Assembly (NCBI GenBank): GCA_035533015.1
Contig: DATLUQ010000028.1
Span: forward strand, 45,989 to 109,988
DNA length: 64,000 nt
Origin: Gemmatimonadaceae bacterium
Lineage (GTDB): Bacteria; Gemmatimonadota; Gemmatimonadetes; Gemmatimonadales; Gemmatimonadaceae
Reading direction: 5' to 3'
Positions 8,436-16,731 of the stretch are shown piece by piece (position 1 is the stretch's first letter; every line of letters begins with the position of its first letter). The notes beneath the pieces were generated by a model. That model was not told where the DNA came from and ran no database searches. It saw nothing but the letters and a program-made list of their open reading frames with translations. Made by a program: the position numbers and the translations under genes.

Positions 8436-9592
8436 CCGACGCCGGGGCGCGCCCGCCCCTCTACGTAGGGCTCATGTCGGGCACGTCGCTCGACGGGATC
8501 ACCGCCGTGGCGGTCCGCTTCCACCCGCGCGACACGGGCTTCGACCCCGAGATGTGCGCCTTTAGCGTTATGGAATATACGGCCAACCAACGCGACGCTC
8601 TGCACCGGGCGATGTCGGTGGGCACGGCGGAGGAGTACTGCGTGCTGCAGTTCGCCCTCGGCGGCTGGCTGGCCGAGGCCGCGGTGGCGGTGATCGCCGA
8701 GGCCGGCGTGCCGCGCGAGGAGATCCGCGCCATCGCCTCGCACGGGCAGACGCTCTGGCATGCGCCGCCCCATGCCACCTGGCAGATCGGCGAATCGGCG
8801 GTGATCGCCGAGCGCACGGGCGTGGACGTGGTGAGCGACTTCCGTGTGCGCGACGTGGCGGCGGGCGGGCAGGGGGCGCCGCTCGTGCCCATCGCCGACG
8901 CGCTGCTGTTCGCCGGCGACTCGTGGCGCGCGCTGCAGAACATCGGCGGCATGGGCAACGTCACCATCGTGCCCCCCGGGGGCGCGCTGGGCGGCGTGCG
9001 CGCCTTCGACACGGGGCCGGGCGTGGCGGTGCTGGACGGCGTGGTGCGGGCGCTCTATCCCGGCATTCGCTACGACCACGCCGGCGCGTTCGCTCGGCAG
9101 GGCGTCCCGATCGACGCCGTGGTGGACGCGCTGCTCACCGACGAGTACTTCGCCGCCGAGCCGCCCAAGTCCACGGGCCGCGAACGGTTCGGCGCCGCCT
9201 ACGTGGAGCGGGTGATCGCGCTGTGCCGTGAGGCCGCGCCCGGCGCCGTGCCCGCCGACCTCGCGGCCACCGCCACGGCACTCACGGCGCGCAGCATCGG
9301 CGACGCGTACCGGCGGTTCATGCCCGAGCCGGTGACGGAGGTCCTCGTGTCGGGGGGCGGCGCCCGCAACGAGACGCTCATGGCGATGGTCGCCGCCGAA
9401 CTGGCGCCGCGCGCCGTGCGGGCGTTCAGCGATGCCTACTTCGACGACGAGGCCAAGGAGGCGGTGGCGTTCGCGCTGCTCGCGCACCTGTTCCTGGAAC
9501 GCCTGCCCGGCAACGTGCCCCGTGCTACCGGCGCCGCCGGGCCCCGCGTGCTCGGCAAGCTCACGCCCGGTGGGCATCCAGAACGAGGTTGA
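8432..9592 (+). CDS. anmK: Anhydro-N-acetylmuramic acid kinase
   Basis: AnmK hydrolyses the 1,6-anhydro ring and phosphorylates anhydro-MurNAc to MurNAc-6-phosphate, the substrate of MurQ encoded just upstream. The 386-residue protein opens with the diagnostic GLMSGTSLDGI ATP-binding loop; NIGGMGNVT, FDTGPG and a late VSGGGARN are the other hallmarks of this actin-fold kinase family. The start ATG at 8432 overlaps the murQ stop. The last few codons overlap the left arm of the palindromic repeat at 9573-9739, so the repeat has supplied the C-terminal residues HPERG. Confidence 0.97.
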   Translation: MTDAGARPPLYVGLMSGTSLDGITAVAVRFHPRDTGFDPEMCAFSVMEYTANQRDALHRAMSVGTAEEYCVLQFALGGWLAEAAVAVIAEAGVPREEIRAIASHGQTLWHAPPHATWQIGESAVIAERTGVDVVSDFRVRDVAAGGQGAPLVPIADALLFAGDSWRALQNIGGMGNVTIVPPGGALGGVRAFDTGPGVAVLDGVVRALYPGIRYDHAGAFARQGVPIDAVVDALLTDEYFAAEPPKSTGRERFGAAYVERVIALCREAAPGAVPADLAATATALTARSIGDAYRRFMPEPVTEVLVSGGGARNETLMAMVAAELAPRAVRAFSDAYFDDEAKEAVAFALLAHLFLERLPGNVPRATGAAGPRVLGKLTPGGHPERG

Positions 9593-9739
9593 ACAGGGTG
9601 AACCGGATGTTACGGATGCTCCGGACCAGACTTCTGGGGAGGGCGGCGGCGAGATCTCCCCGCTGGCGCCCCCTCTTGTTTGATCCGGAGCATGCGGTCG
9701 ATCCGTCTCATCTTTTTCGTAGAGTCCGTTCTGGATGCC
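9573..9739. repeat. Palindromic intergenic repeat, family E, copy 2
   Basis: A 167-bp element lies between convergent anmK and the FHA-protease gene. Its outer arms GGCATCCAGAACG (9573-9585) and CGTTCTGGATGCC (9727-9739) are perfect 13-bp complements; inner arms GGATGCTCCGGA (9614-9625) and TCCGGAGCAT (9684-9693) match those of copy 1. Between them is the shared core GAGATCTCCCCGCTGG. The left arm lies inside the end of anmK, and the right arm ends 9 nt short of the stop codon of the opposing gene. Confidence 0.75.
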
Positions 9740-9748
9740 TGGGCCGCG

Positions 9749-11131
9749 CTACTTGATGATGGCGCGGGCCTCGGGCGGCAGGAACGCCGCCAGCTTGTCG
9801 GCCGGGACCGCGTAGACGATGCGTCCGCCCGCTTCAGCGGGGCCACCGTACACCACGCCCACCACGTCGCCGTCGGCATTGAATACGGGACTGCCGCTGG
9901 ATCCGTGGGTAGCGTACGAATCGATCTGGAGCACCGTCGTGACGCGCTTGCTCACCGTGCCGGGATCGAGCGTCGTCTTGGCGACCATGTCGCGTCCCGT
10001 CCCCTCCATGGGGAGGTCGGTGGCGAGCGGGAATCCGATCGTGACCACGGCCGCGCCTTCAGGCGCCGCGGTGGCCGAAGGGCTGATCCCGGCGACCACG
10101 GGGTAGGGCCCCGGCCGGTCCACCTGCACGAGCGCCAGATCCACCGCCGGATCGTCGCTCACCGTCACGATGTGAGCGGGCAGCAAGTCCTTGGAGTCGC
10201 GGAAGGTGACGGCGATCCGCGTGGCCGGTGTGCCGCCGGCGCTCTGCACGTTGTGCCGGCTGGTGACGAGCAGGCCGCCGCCGGTGACCGCGAATGCGGT
10301 GCCGGCGTACGCTTGGTTGTTCATCTCCGAATAGAGAATGGCCACGGCCGGCGCGTTGCGCGCGTTGATGGCCGGCACGTCCATCGTCACCAGGGCGCGC
10401 TGCGACCGGAGGTCGGTCCGGATGGAATCGATCGTGCCGGCCGCGTGGGCCGGCGCGCGGGCGATCCGTGCGCGCAAGGAGTCGCTGTTACGCGCGAGCG
10501 CCCGGATGAAGTTCGTGTCGGCCATCGCGGTCAGTCTGGCGTCGAGGGCTGCCGAGGCCGATTCGTTCTGGGCCAGCATCTCGCGGAGCTGCTGCATCTG
10601 TGCCGCCGCGGCGCGGTTGCCCAGCCAGAACGCGATTCCGATGCCCGCGCCGAGCAAGATCACGGCGGCGATCAGTAATCGAATCAGGTGCGCCGACTGG
10701 GCCCGCACGGCGATGGCGATACGCTCGGTGGTCGGCCGGCGGGGCGTCTCGTTGACCGGTGCCGCCGGCGTGGCCCGCGGTCTCCGCCGGCCGGCTCCGC
10801 GCGTGGCGGTGGGGGCGTCGGCGGCCACGAAGCGGACCTCCACCTGGGGACCGTGCACGCCGAACGCGATGCGGTCGCCGTCCGCGAGTTCCCGGTCGGG
10901 GAGTACGCGCTCGCCGTTCACGAACGTGCCGTTGGTGCTCGTATTGTCGTGGATGACGTAGCGGCCGTCGTGGCCGCGGATCTCGGCGTGCCGGGCGGAT
11001 ACGTCGAGGTCGCGCTCGGGATCGAAGCGCAGGTCGCTGAGAGGATGGCGTCCGACCGCGATCACGGACTTGTCGAACACCGCCCGCTGGCCGGCGCGCG
11101 CGCCGCCCAGGATGCGGATCTCGAGCGGCAC
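9749..11131 (-). CDS. FHA domain, membrane segment and trypsin-like protease fusion
   Basis: The 460 residues combine three parts. Residues about 1-102 form an FHA phosphothreonine-binding domain (VGRHPLSDLRF, SARHAEI, TSTNGTFVNG). One transmembrane helix (about 147-170, LIRLLIAAVILLGAGIGIAF) and a short helical linker follow. Residues about 250-455 form a trypsin-like serine protease with the likely catalytic His in SRHNV, Asp in DPAVDLALVQV and Ser in THGSSGSPVF. The topology predicted is cytoplasmic FHA and extracytoplasmic protease. It is the last gene of the kinase/phosphatase operon, one base after the PP2C gene, so phosphorylated partners of the neighbouring kinase probably bind its FHA domain. 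Direct transmembrane control of proteolysis is an inference. Confidence 0.9.
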   Translation of the reverse strand: MPLEIRILGGARAGQRAVFDKSVIAVGRHPLSDLRFDPERDLDVSARHAEIRGHDGRYVIHDNTSTNGTFVNGERVLPDRELADGDRIAFGVHGPQVEVRFVAADAPTATRGAGRRRPRATPAAPVNETPRRPTTERIAIAVRAQSAHLIRLLIAAVILLGAGIGIAFWLGNRAAAAQMQQLREMLAQNESASAALDARLTAMADTNFIRALARNSDSLRARIARAPAHAAGTIDSIRTDLRSQRALVTMDVPAINARNAPAVAILYSEMNNQAYAGTAFAVTGGGLLVTSRHNVQSAGGTPATRIAVTFRDSKDLLPAHIVTVSDDPAVDLALVQVDRPGPYPVVAGISPSATAAPEGAAVVTIGFPLATDLPMEGTGRDMVAKTTLDPGTVSKRVTTVLQIDSYATHGSSGSPVFNADGDVVGVVYGGPAEAGGRIVYAVPADKLAAFLPPEARAIIK

Positions 11132-11132
11132 G

Positions 11133-12278
11133 TCAGTTCCGGGCCTTGCCCAGCCACCACGCGGCGGCGGCGACCACGGCGATCACCAGCGCGCCCAGGA
11201 GCAGGCGCTGCATCATCCGGCCGCGGGCGCGCCGCTCCTCGGTTACCAGCGGTTGCTCCTCCGCCGCGCGTACCGGCACCGTCTCGCGGGTCACGGCATG
11301 CACGGGCGTGGTCGCGTGCCCGCTCTGATCGTCGAGCAGGCGGTCCACGCCCCGGGACGGTGTGTTCCCGGAGTCCGCGAGCGGGTAGACACGATGGCGC
11401 ACTTCGTCGCTGTGGGCCGGGGCGCTCAACCCCTCGCCGTCGAAGCGCACCGCGATCACGGTGATGTTGTCGGGGCCGCCCGCGCTGTTGGCGAGGTCGA
11501 TGAGCTGCTTGCACGCCGCCACGAGGTCCGGCTGGTCGCGGATCACCTCGGCAATCTGGTCGCGCGAAACCTGGCCCGACAGGCCGTCGCTGCAGAGCAC
11601 GAGTACGTCGTCGCGGCGGAGCTTCTGGTGCGTGAGGTCGATCTTGACCGTGGCTTCGGGGCCCAGCGCCTGAAGGATGATATTGCGGCGCTCGCTGCGT
11701 TCGGCCTCCTCCTCGGTGAGCTCGCCCGCCTCGACCAGTTTCTGCATGAGCGACTGGTCTTTGGTGATCTGGCGGGCCACGCCATCGCGCACGAGGTAGG
11801 CGCGGCTGTCGCCGACCTGGGCGAGGTAGAGGGTGTCGCCCAGGAGGCCGGCGATCGTCGCCGTGGTGCCCATGCCACGGTATTCGGGGTGGTGGGCGGC
11901 GAACGCGTTGATCTCGGCATTGGCCACCACGGCGGCGCGCCTGAGCGCGGCGGCGAACGCGTCGGCCGTTGGGTCGGCGTGGGCCAGCCAGTCGCGGCGC
12001 AACTCGCGCAGCACGATGGCGGTGGCCATCTCGCTGGCGATCTCGCCGGCGGCAGCGCCGCCCATGCCGTCGGCCACCATGAACAGGGACCCGCGTTCCC
12101 CGGCCTCGTGGGTGCGGACCGTGGGCAGGAGCGACGCGTCGTCCGTCGTGAGGTCGGCCACGACGAACGCGTCCTCGTTGTGCTCGCGCGTGCGTCCCAC
12201 GTCGGTCTTGGCGAAGACGTGAACGATCACGGGTCCGCGGGCAGCGCCGCCGGAGGATGGCATGGACTGAGGATTCAC
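11133..12278 (-). CDS. PP2C-family protein Ser/Thr phosphatase with C-terminal membrane anchor
   Basis: The catalytic domain (about residues 18-260) has the PP2C metal-binding motifs: DVGRTREHNEDAF near the start, VADGMGGAAAGE, QVGDSRAYLVRDG, CSDGLSG and GGPDNITVIAVRF. These bind two Mn/Mg ions and remove phosphate from Ser and Thr. A linker of about 100 residues leads to a C-terminal transmembrane helix (LLLGALVIAVVAAAAWWL), which anchors the enzyme with its catalytic part in the cytoplasm. It lies 10 nt after the kinase stop, so kinase and phosphatase are produced together, as in the PknB/PstP pairs of other bacteria. Confidence 0.95.
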   Translation of the reverse strand: MNPQSMPSSGGAARGPVIVHVFAKTDVGRTREHNEDAFVVADLTTDDASLLPTVRTHEAGERGSLFMVADGMGGAAAGEIASEMATAIVLRELRRDWLAHADPTADAFAAALRRAAVVANAEINAFAAHHPEYRGMGTTATIAGLLGDTLYLAQVGDSRAYLVRDGVARQITKDQSLMQKLVEAGELTEEEAERSERRNIILQALGPEATVKIDLTHQKLRRDDVLVLCSDGLSGQVSRDQIAEVIRDQPDLVAACKQLIDLANSAGGPDNITVIAVRFDGEGLSAPAHSDEVRHRVYPLADSGNTPSRGVDRLLDDQSGHATTPVHAVTRETVPVRAAEEQPLVTEERRARGRMMQRLLLGALVIAVVAAAAWWLGKARN

Positions 12279-12288
12279 GAGGTTGCGG

Positions 12289-13944
12289 CTAGTTGCAGGA
12301 GATGTGCAACATGATGGATCTTACGGTGCTGTCCTGCGACGCCGTCGACGCCTTGTCCTTGATGCCCCGGAGAATCGCACACCCACTGTCGTTGAGGCCG
12401 ACGGACCCCAGAGCTGCTGCGCGAATGATGGCGGCCGACACGTTCTGCACGGGCGTGGCGAGCCTTCCGGAGAGCGTGTCCAACGCCTGGAGGACGCGTT
12501 GGGCTGCGGGTTTGTCAAAGTTGCTGTCGGTGACCAGGGAGTCGAGCCGCGTGAGCTCGGCGTCCACGTCCGCCGCTGAAGCGGCGGGTGGTCCCGCCTG
12601 ATTCGCCCCCGGCTTCAACGCCGGCGGCCCGATCGGCTTGTTGGCGGCGCGTCCCGCCGCGTCACGTTCGGCGTTCGCGTTCTGCGGCGAAGCCCCGTTG
12701 CCATGCTCGGTGGAATCTGCCGCCGCCCCGCTCGCTTGGCGGGGGGCCGGTGCCGCGTTCGCCGGCTTGCGCATCTGCAGCATCACCGTCATGACCCCGC
12801 CGAGCGCCACCACCGTGGCGATGGCGGCGATGAGCGGCGTCTTGCTCTTGCCGGCTGGTGTGGCCGCGGGGGCCGGCCTGGCCGGCGCGATACTGGCCGC
12901 CGCTGTGACGCGCGTGGCCGGCACGGCCGCCGTACGGGTCGTGGCCGCTCCGATCACCTGCGTACTCGCCTCGGCGGCCAGGCTCAGCGGCATGGCGCTC
13001 ACCGCCCGATAGAGGTCACGCCCGAACTCCGGCGCCGTCTGGTACCGTCGGTTGGCGTCGCGTTCCAGCGCCTTGTCCAGCACCGCCTGCACGTCGGCGG
13101 GCCACGCCACGTCGGGCTTCATCTCCGGCAGTCGACTGGGCCTGTCGGTGAGGCGCACGAGCATTGCCTGCTGCGCCGATTCACCACGAAAGGGCAACGC
13201 GCCGGTGAGCATGTGAAAGGCCACCAGGCCCAGCGAATAGATGTCGCTCCGCCCGTCGAGCGGGTCGCCCGCCAGCTGCTCGGGGCTCATGTACTCGGGG
13301 GTGCCGATCACGAAGCCCGTCCTCGTGACCTTCTGCGCGTCGTTGCCGGCGGCCTTGGCGATGCCGAAGTCCACGACCTTCACCAGGTCCGACCCGTCGG
13401 GCGTCTTGGCGACCAGGATGTTGTCGGGCTTGAGATCGCGGTGCACGATGCCCATGTCGTGGGCGGCGGCCAGCGCGTCGGCGGCCTGGCGCACGATGGC
13501 GGCGGCGCGGAGCGGGGGCAGCGCCCCGTGCCGCGCGATGAGCGTGGTGAGCGACGGGCCGTCCACGAACTCCATCGCCAGGTAGATCAGGCCGTCGCTG
13601 GTTTCACCAAAGTCGTATACCGCGGCCACGTGGGGATGGCTGATGCGGCTGGCGTTCGACGCTTCGCGGTTGAACCGGGTGATCGCGTCGGCGTCGTGCC
13701 CCAAGCCGGGATTCATCACCTTCACGGCGCTCTTGCGCCCCATCCTGACGTGCTCGGCCAGGTAGACCCGGCCCATGCCGCCCTCGCCGAGCTTTCGCAG
13801 GACGCGGTAGCGGTCGGCGATGACCGACCCGACGAGATCATGGTCGCCTCCCGGCGTGCGCAGCGTGGCGCCGTCCTTGGGGCAGAACCGCTGGTCGAGC
13901 TCGTACTCGGCTCCGCACTGGGGGCAGGTCTTCAGATGGCTCAC
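12289..13944 (-). CDS. Membrane Ser/Thr protein kinase with N-terminal zinc ribbon
   Basis: The N-terminus carries a CxxC...C zinc-ribbon-like segment (CPQCGAEYELDQRFCPKDG, residues 8-26). The kinase domain (about 45-305) has the glycine loop LGEGGMGRVYLAEH, the lysine in SAVKVMN, the catalytic loop HRDLKPDNILV, DFGIAK and the SPEQ segment, so it is predicted active. After an Ala/Pro/Thr linker there is one transmembrane helix (about 371-390) and an extracytoplasmic C-terminal domain that I cannot name, with a cysteine pair near its end (CAILRG and HISCN). The ATG overlaps the stop of the upstream FHA gene (ATGA), which suggests coupling. Confidence 0.95.
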   Translation of the reverse strand: MSHLKTCPQCGAEYELDQRFCPKDGATLRTPGGDHDLVGSVIADRYRVLRKLGEGGMGRVYLAEHVRMGRKSAVKVMNPGLGHDADAITRFNREASNASRISHPHVAAVYDFGETSDGLIYLAMEFVDGPSLTTLIARHGALPPLRAAAIVRQAADALAAAHDMGIVHRDLKPDNILVAKTPDGSDLVKVVDFGIAKAAGNDAQKVTRTGFVIGTPEYMSPEQLAGDPLDGRSDIYSLGLVAFHMLTGALPFRGESAQQAMLVRLTDRPSRLPEMKPDVAWPADVQAVLDKALERDANRRYQTAPEFGRDLYRAVSAMPLSLAAEASTQVIGAATTRTAAVPATRVTAAASIAPARPAPAATPAGKSKTPLIAAIATVVALGGVMTVMLQMRKPANAAPAPRQASGAAADSTEHGNGASPQNANAERDAAGRAANKPIGPPALKPGANQAGPPAASAADVDAELTRLDSLVTDSNFDKPAAQRVLQALDTLSGRLATPVQNVSAAIIRAAALGSVGLNDSGCAILRGIKDKASTASQDSTVRSIMLHISCN

Positions 13945-14849
13945 ACGCTCTCCACCCGCAGGACCTGATCACCCAGCAGCAGCCGCTGTCCCTTCTTGAG
14001 TGCCTGCTCGCCGCGCACGGCGAGCGCGACGCCGTTGCGGCTGCCGGCGTCGTGGACGGAGAAATCGGAGTTGGCCGATCGGATCTCGGCGTGGCGCCCG
14101 CTCATCGTCTGATCGTACGGAAAGGTCCAGTCTCCCGTTTCGCGGCCGATGAGAATGCTGCGTCCCGGGGAGAGGTGGAAGGTGTCGCGTACGCTGCCGT
14201 CGGCGCGGAGTTGTTCCAGCACTGCCACGTCCACCGACGGCACGAGCGAACCCATGCGACGCGTGGAGTCGGCCTCGGGGGCGTGGGGACCCGGATATCC
14301 CAGCCGCCGGAAGCGCAGCACCTGCGATCCCACGAGCACACGGTCGCCGTCGATCAGCCTGACGCCACCCTCGATGAAAGCCCAGCTCGCGTTGCGCGAG
14401 CCGAGGTCGCGCACCCAGAGCACGCCCTCGCGCAGGTCGAACCGCGCGTGCAGCGGCGACATGTACACGTCGTCGGAGAACTTGATGTCGGCTTCGCTCC
14501 GACCCACCACGGCCTCGCCCCGGTCGAGGTTGAACGTCCTCGCCACGTCGCCGGCGTCGTTGAGAAGCGCGAGCCGTGGGCCCACCTCGCGCCGGCCGCC
14601 GCCCAGCCCCAGAGTGCCCGGTGCCAGCGGTTGGTCCCCCACCGACACGCGCTTGCCCACCCGCGATCCGCATCGAGCGCAGAACATGTCCGCTCCCTGC
14701 TGGAACGGCGCCCCGCAGTTGGCGCAACTGCCTTCCGCCGGGGCCACCGACATGCGGTTGCCGCAGTGCGGGCAGAACGGCAGCGAGGCTTCGACGGTCT
14801 TGGCGCACCGGGAGCAGGTGGCGCTGGAGGCGGGTTGAGAATCGGCCAT
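13941..14849 (-). CDS. Zinc-ribbon protein with two FHA domains
   Basis: The first 65 residues hold two zinc ribbons, CSRCAKTVEASLPFCPHCG and CANCGAPFQQ followed by CARCG. Two FHA domains follow: about 108-180 (VVGRSEADIKFSDD, SPLHARFD, GSRNASW) and about 222-300 (LIGRETGDWTF, SGRHAEI, GSRNGVAL). FHA domains bind phosphothreonine peptides. As the first gene of the operon it is a likely substrate or scaffold for the kinase encoded next to it. No signal peptide or membrane segment is seen, so it should act in the cytoplasm. I see no good ribosome site before the ATG. Confidence 0.92.
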   Translation of the reverse strand: MADSQPASSATCSRCAKTVEASLPFCPHCGNRMSVAPAEGSCANCGAPFQQGADMFCARCGSRVGKRVSVGDQPLAPGTLGLGGGRREVGPRLALLNDAGDVARTFNLDRGEAVVGRSEADIKFSDDVYMSPLHARFDLREGVLWVRDLGSRNASWAFIEGGVRLIDGDRVLVGSQVLRFRRLGYPGPHAPEADSTRRMGSLVPSVDVAVLEQLRADGSVRDTFHLSPGRSILIGRETGDWTFPYDQTMSGRHAEIRSANSDFSVHDAGSRNGVALAVRGEQALKKGQRLLLGDQVLRVESV

Positions 14850-14995
14850 GGGCGTATCAGGGACGCCTGAAGTATGGAAGGGGAACGATCAGCAGCACGG
14901 GCGGCGACCTGTGGTCGTGGATTGCCCGGCGGATCGGGCAGGTACGCCGGTGCCACGCGAGCGTTGGACGGCGCGGGAAACCGCCATGAAGCGCG

Positions 14996-15024
14996 AATAT
15001 AGGACGCATGGAATAGAGGGTCAA
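14996..15024 (-). promoter_or_regulatory. Sigma-70-type promoter for the FHA/kinase/PP2C/protease operon
   Basis: Read on the minus strand, TTGACC (15019-15024) and TATATT (14996-15001) are separated by 17 nt, 5 of 6 matches to each consensus hexamer. They lie in the 250-nt divergent intergenic region and point toward the start codon at 14849, leaving a leader of about 140 nt. No comparable promoter is seen for the opposite amidase gene. Confidence 0.6.
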
Positions 15025-15099
15025 TGAACCGCCGATAGCGCGCAAGTGCCGGATCCGCCGTCGCTTCCCTCCTCCGCACTGGAGTCATAGGTTCATGCG

Positions 15100-16731
15100 A
15101 TGCCGCGATCTGCCGCACGCTCCGCGCTGGCCGCTGCCGCCTTGGTCGCGGCGTGCGTTCCATCCACCGTCCCCGTTTCGCCACCGACGCCCGCCGCTGC
15201 CGACTCGGGCCGTGGCGCCGGCGCCCCGTCCACGCGGCCGGTGGCGCGCCGCGCGCCCGGGCCCGGCGGTGGGCCCCCGGCTTCCCTCCCGCCGATTCCC
15301 TTCGTGGCGGGCGCGCTCAGCCTCCACGTGGTCTATCCCGCGATCGGCCAGCTGATCACGTCGCGCGACTCCACCTACGTGCTGGGCTCGGTGGGAAACG
15401 GCGATGCCAAGCTCACCGTGGACGGGGAGCCCGTGCGTGTGTATCCCAACGGGGCATTCATGGGATTCGTGGCCAATCCGCCTGCGGGGGCGCCGCAATA
15501 CGATCTCACTGCGGTGCTCGGCGCCGACACCGTGCGCGCCACGCATCAGGTACGGGTGCGTAGTCCCGAGACGGAGCGCTGGCCATCCGAGCCGCCCGCG
15601 TTCGATTCCACCGCCGAGTGGGTGCGCCTGGACGATCCGACCTCCCTGCTGCCGGACACCGACCAGACGATCGTGGCGCGTCCCACGCCGGGCGAGACGT
15701 ACCACTGGTTCTTGTTGCCCGGCACGGTGGTGTGGCGCAGCGGCCGCGTGGGCGGGTACACGCGGATCCAGCTGGACAGTGGGCTTGCCGTGTGGGTTCC
15801 CGATTCGCTCACGCACGCGGTTGACGCCACTGCTGCGCCGCATCGCGTGGCCCAGGACGCCGAAGTGGTTTCGGCGCCCGGATGGGCCGACTTCGTGCTT
15901 CCCGTGGGGCAGCGGCCACCGTACGTCGTGGAGGAGCGCAACCATGCGATCGACCTCACGCTCTACGGCACGCGCGGCAACACCGACATCATCAAGTATC
16001 CGACGGACGATTCGCTGATTCGCCGCGTCGACTGGGCGCAGGTGCGCGGCGATCGCGTGCGCTACACGCTGCATCTGAGCCGCCGGCCGTTCGGCTACCT
16101 CGTACTCTGGCGCGACGGGCGGTTCGTGCTCCGCGTGCGCCGGCCGCCGGTGGTGAACGCGGCGCATCCGCTCCGCGGCCAGGTGATCGCGGTGGACGCG
16201 GGGCATCCGCCAGGCGGCGCCACCGGGCCCACGGGTCTCCCGGAATCCGACGCCACGCTGGCGGTGGCCCGGCGGCTCCAGACGTTGCTCGAGGCCGAGG
16301 GCGCGACGGTGGTGATGACGCGCGACACGCCCGACGCCGTCGCGCTCGACGACCGTCCCGTGATCGCCCGGCGTGCCGATGCCGACGCGTTCGTGTCCAT
16401 CCACCTCAACGCTTTTCCCGACGGTGTGAACCCGTTCACGGCCACCGAGGGGAGTGCGACGTACTACTACTACGGGGAGGCCGAGCCGCTGGCCCGCGCG
16501 GTGCAACAGGGTGTCGTGCGCCACCTCGGGCTTCCCGACCAGGGCATCGTGTTCCGCAGCCTGGCCGTGGCGCGACAGACGTGGGTGCCGTCGATTCTCT
16601 GTGAGGGTGCGTTCGTCATCATTCCCCAGCAGGAGGCTGCGCTCCGCACGCCGGCATTCCAGGACGCGTATGCGCGGGGCCTGGCCGCCGGGCTGGTGGC
16701 CTACTTCCGCGGCCTGGGAGCGTCGTCGTGA
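15100..16731 (+). CDS. N-acetylmuramoyl-L-alanine amidase (Amidase_3), lipoprotein-like signal
   Basis: The N-terminal 20 residues form a signal with a lipobox-like LVAAC, so the enzyme is exported and perhaps lipid-anchored. Residues about 30-360 form a beta-rich region of unknown fold, possibly for wall binding. The C-terminal Amidase_3 domain (about 362-540) shows zinc ligands in VDAGHPPGG, the Glu in PESDAT and the His in VSIHLNAFPDG, plus the catalytic Glu in CEGAFVI. It would cleave the bond between MurNAc and L-Ala in peptidoglycan. The stop overlaps the start of the next gene. Confidence 0.93.
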   Translation: MPRSAARSALAAAALVAACVPSTVPVSPPTPAAADSGRGAGAPSTRPVARRAPGPGGGPPASLPPIPFVAGALSLHVVYPAIGQLITSRDSTYVLGSVGNGDAKLTVDGEPVRVYPNGAFMGFVANPPAGAPQYDLTAVLGADTVRATHQVRVRSPETERWPSEPPAFDSTAEWVRLDDPTSLLPDTDQTIVARPTPGETYHWFLLPGTVVWRSGRVGGYTRIQLDSGLAVWVPDSLTHAVDATAAPHRVAQDAEVVSAPGWADFVLPVGQRPPYVVEERNHAIDLTLYGTRGNTDIIKYPTDDSLIRRVDWAQVRGDRVRYTLHLSRRPFGYLVLWRDGRFVLRVRRPPVVNAAHPLRGQVIAVDAGHPPGGATGPTGLPESDATLAVARRLQTLLEAEGATVVMTRDTPDAVALDDRPVIARRADADAFVSIHLNAFPDGVNPFTATEGSATYYYYGEAEPLARAVQQGVVRHLGLPDQGIVFRSLAVARQTWVPSILCEGAFVIIPQQEAALRTPAFQDAYARGLAAGLVAYFRGLGASS

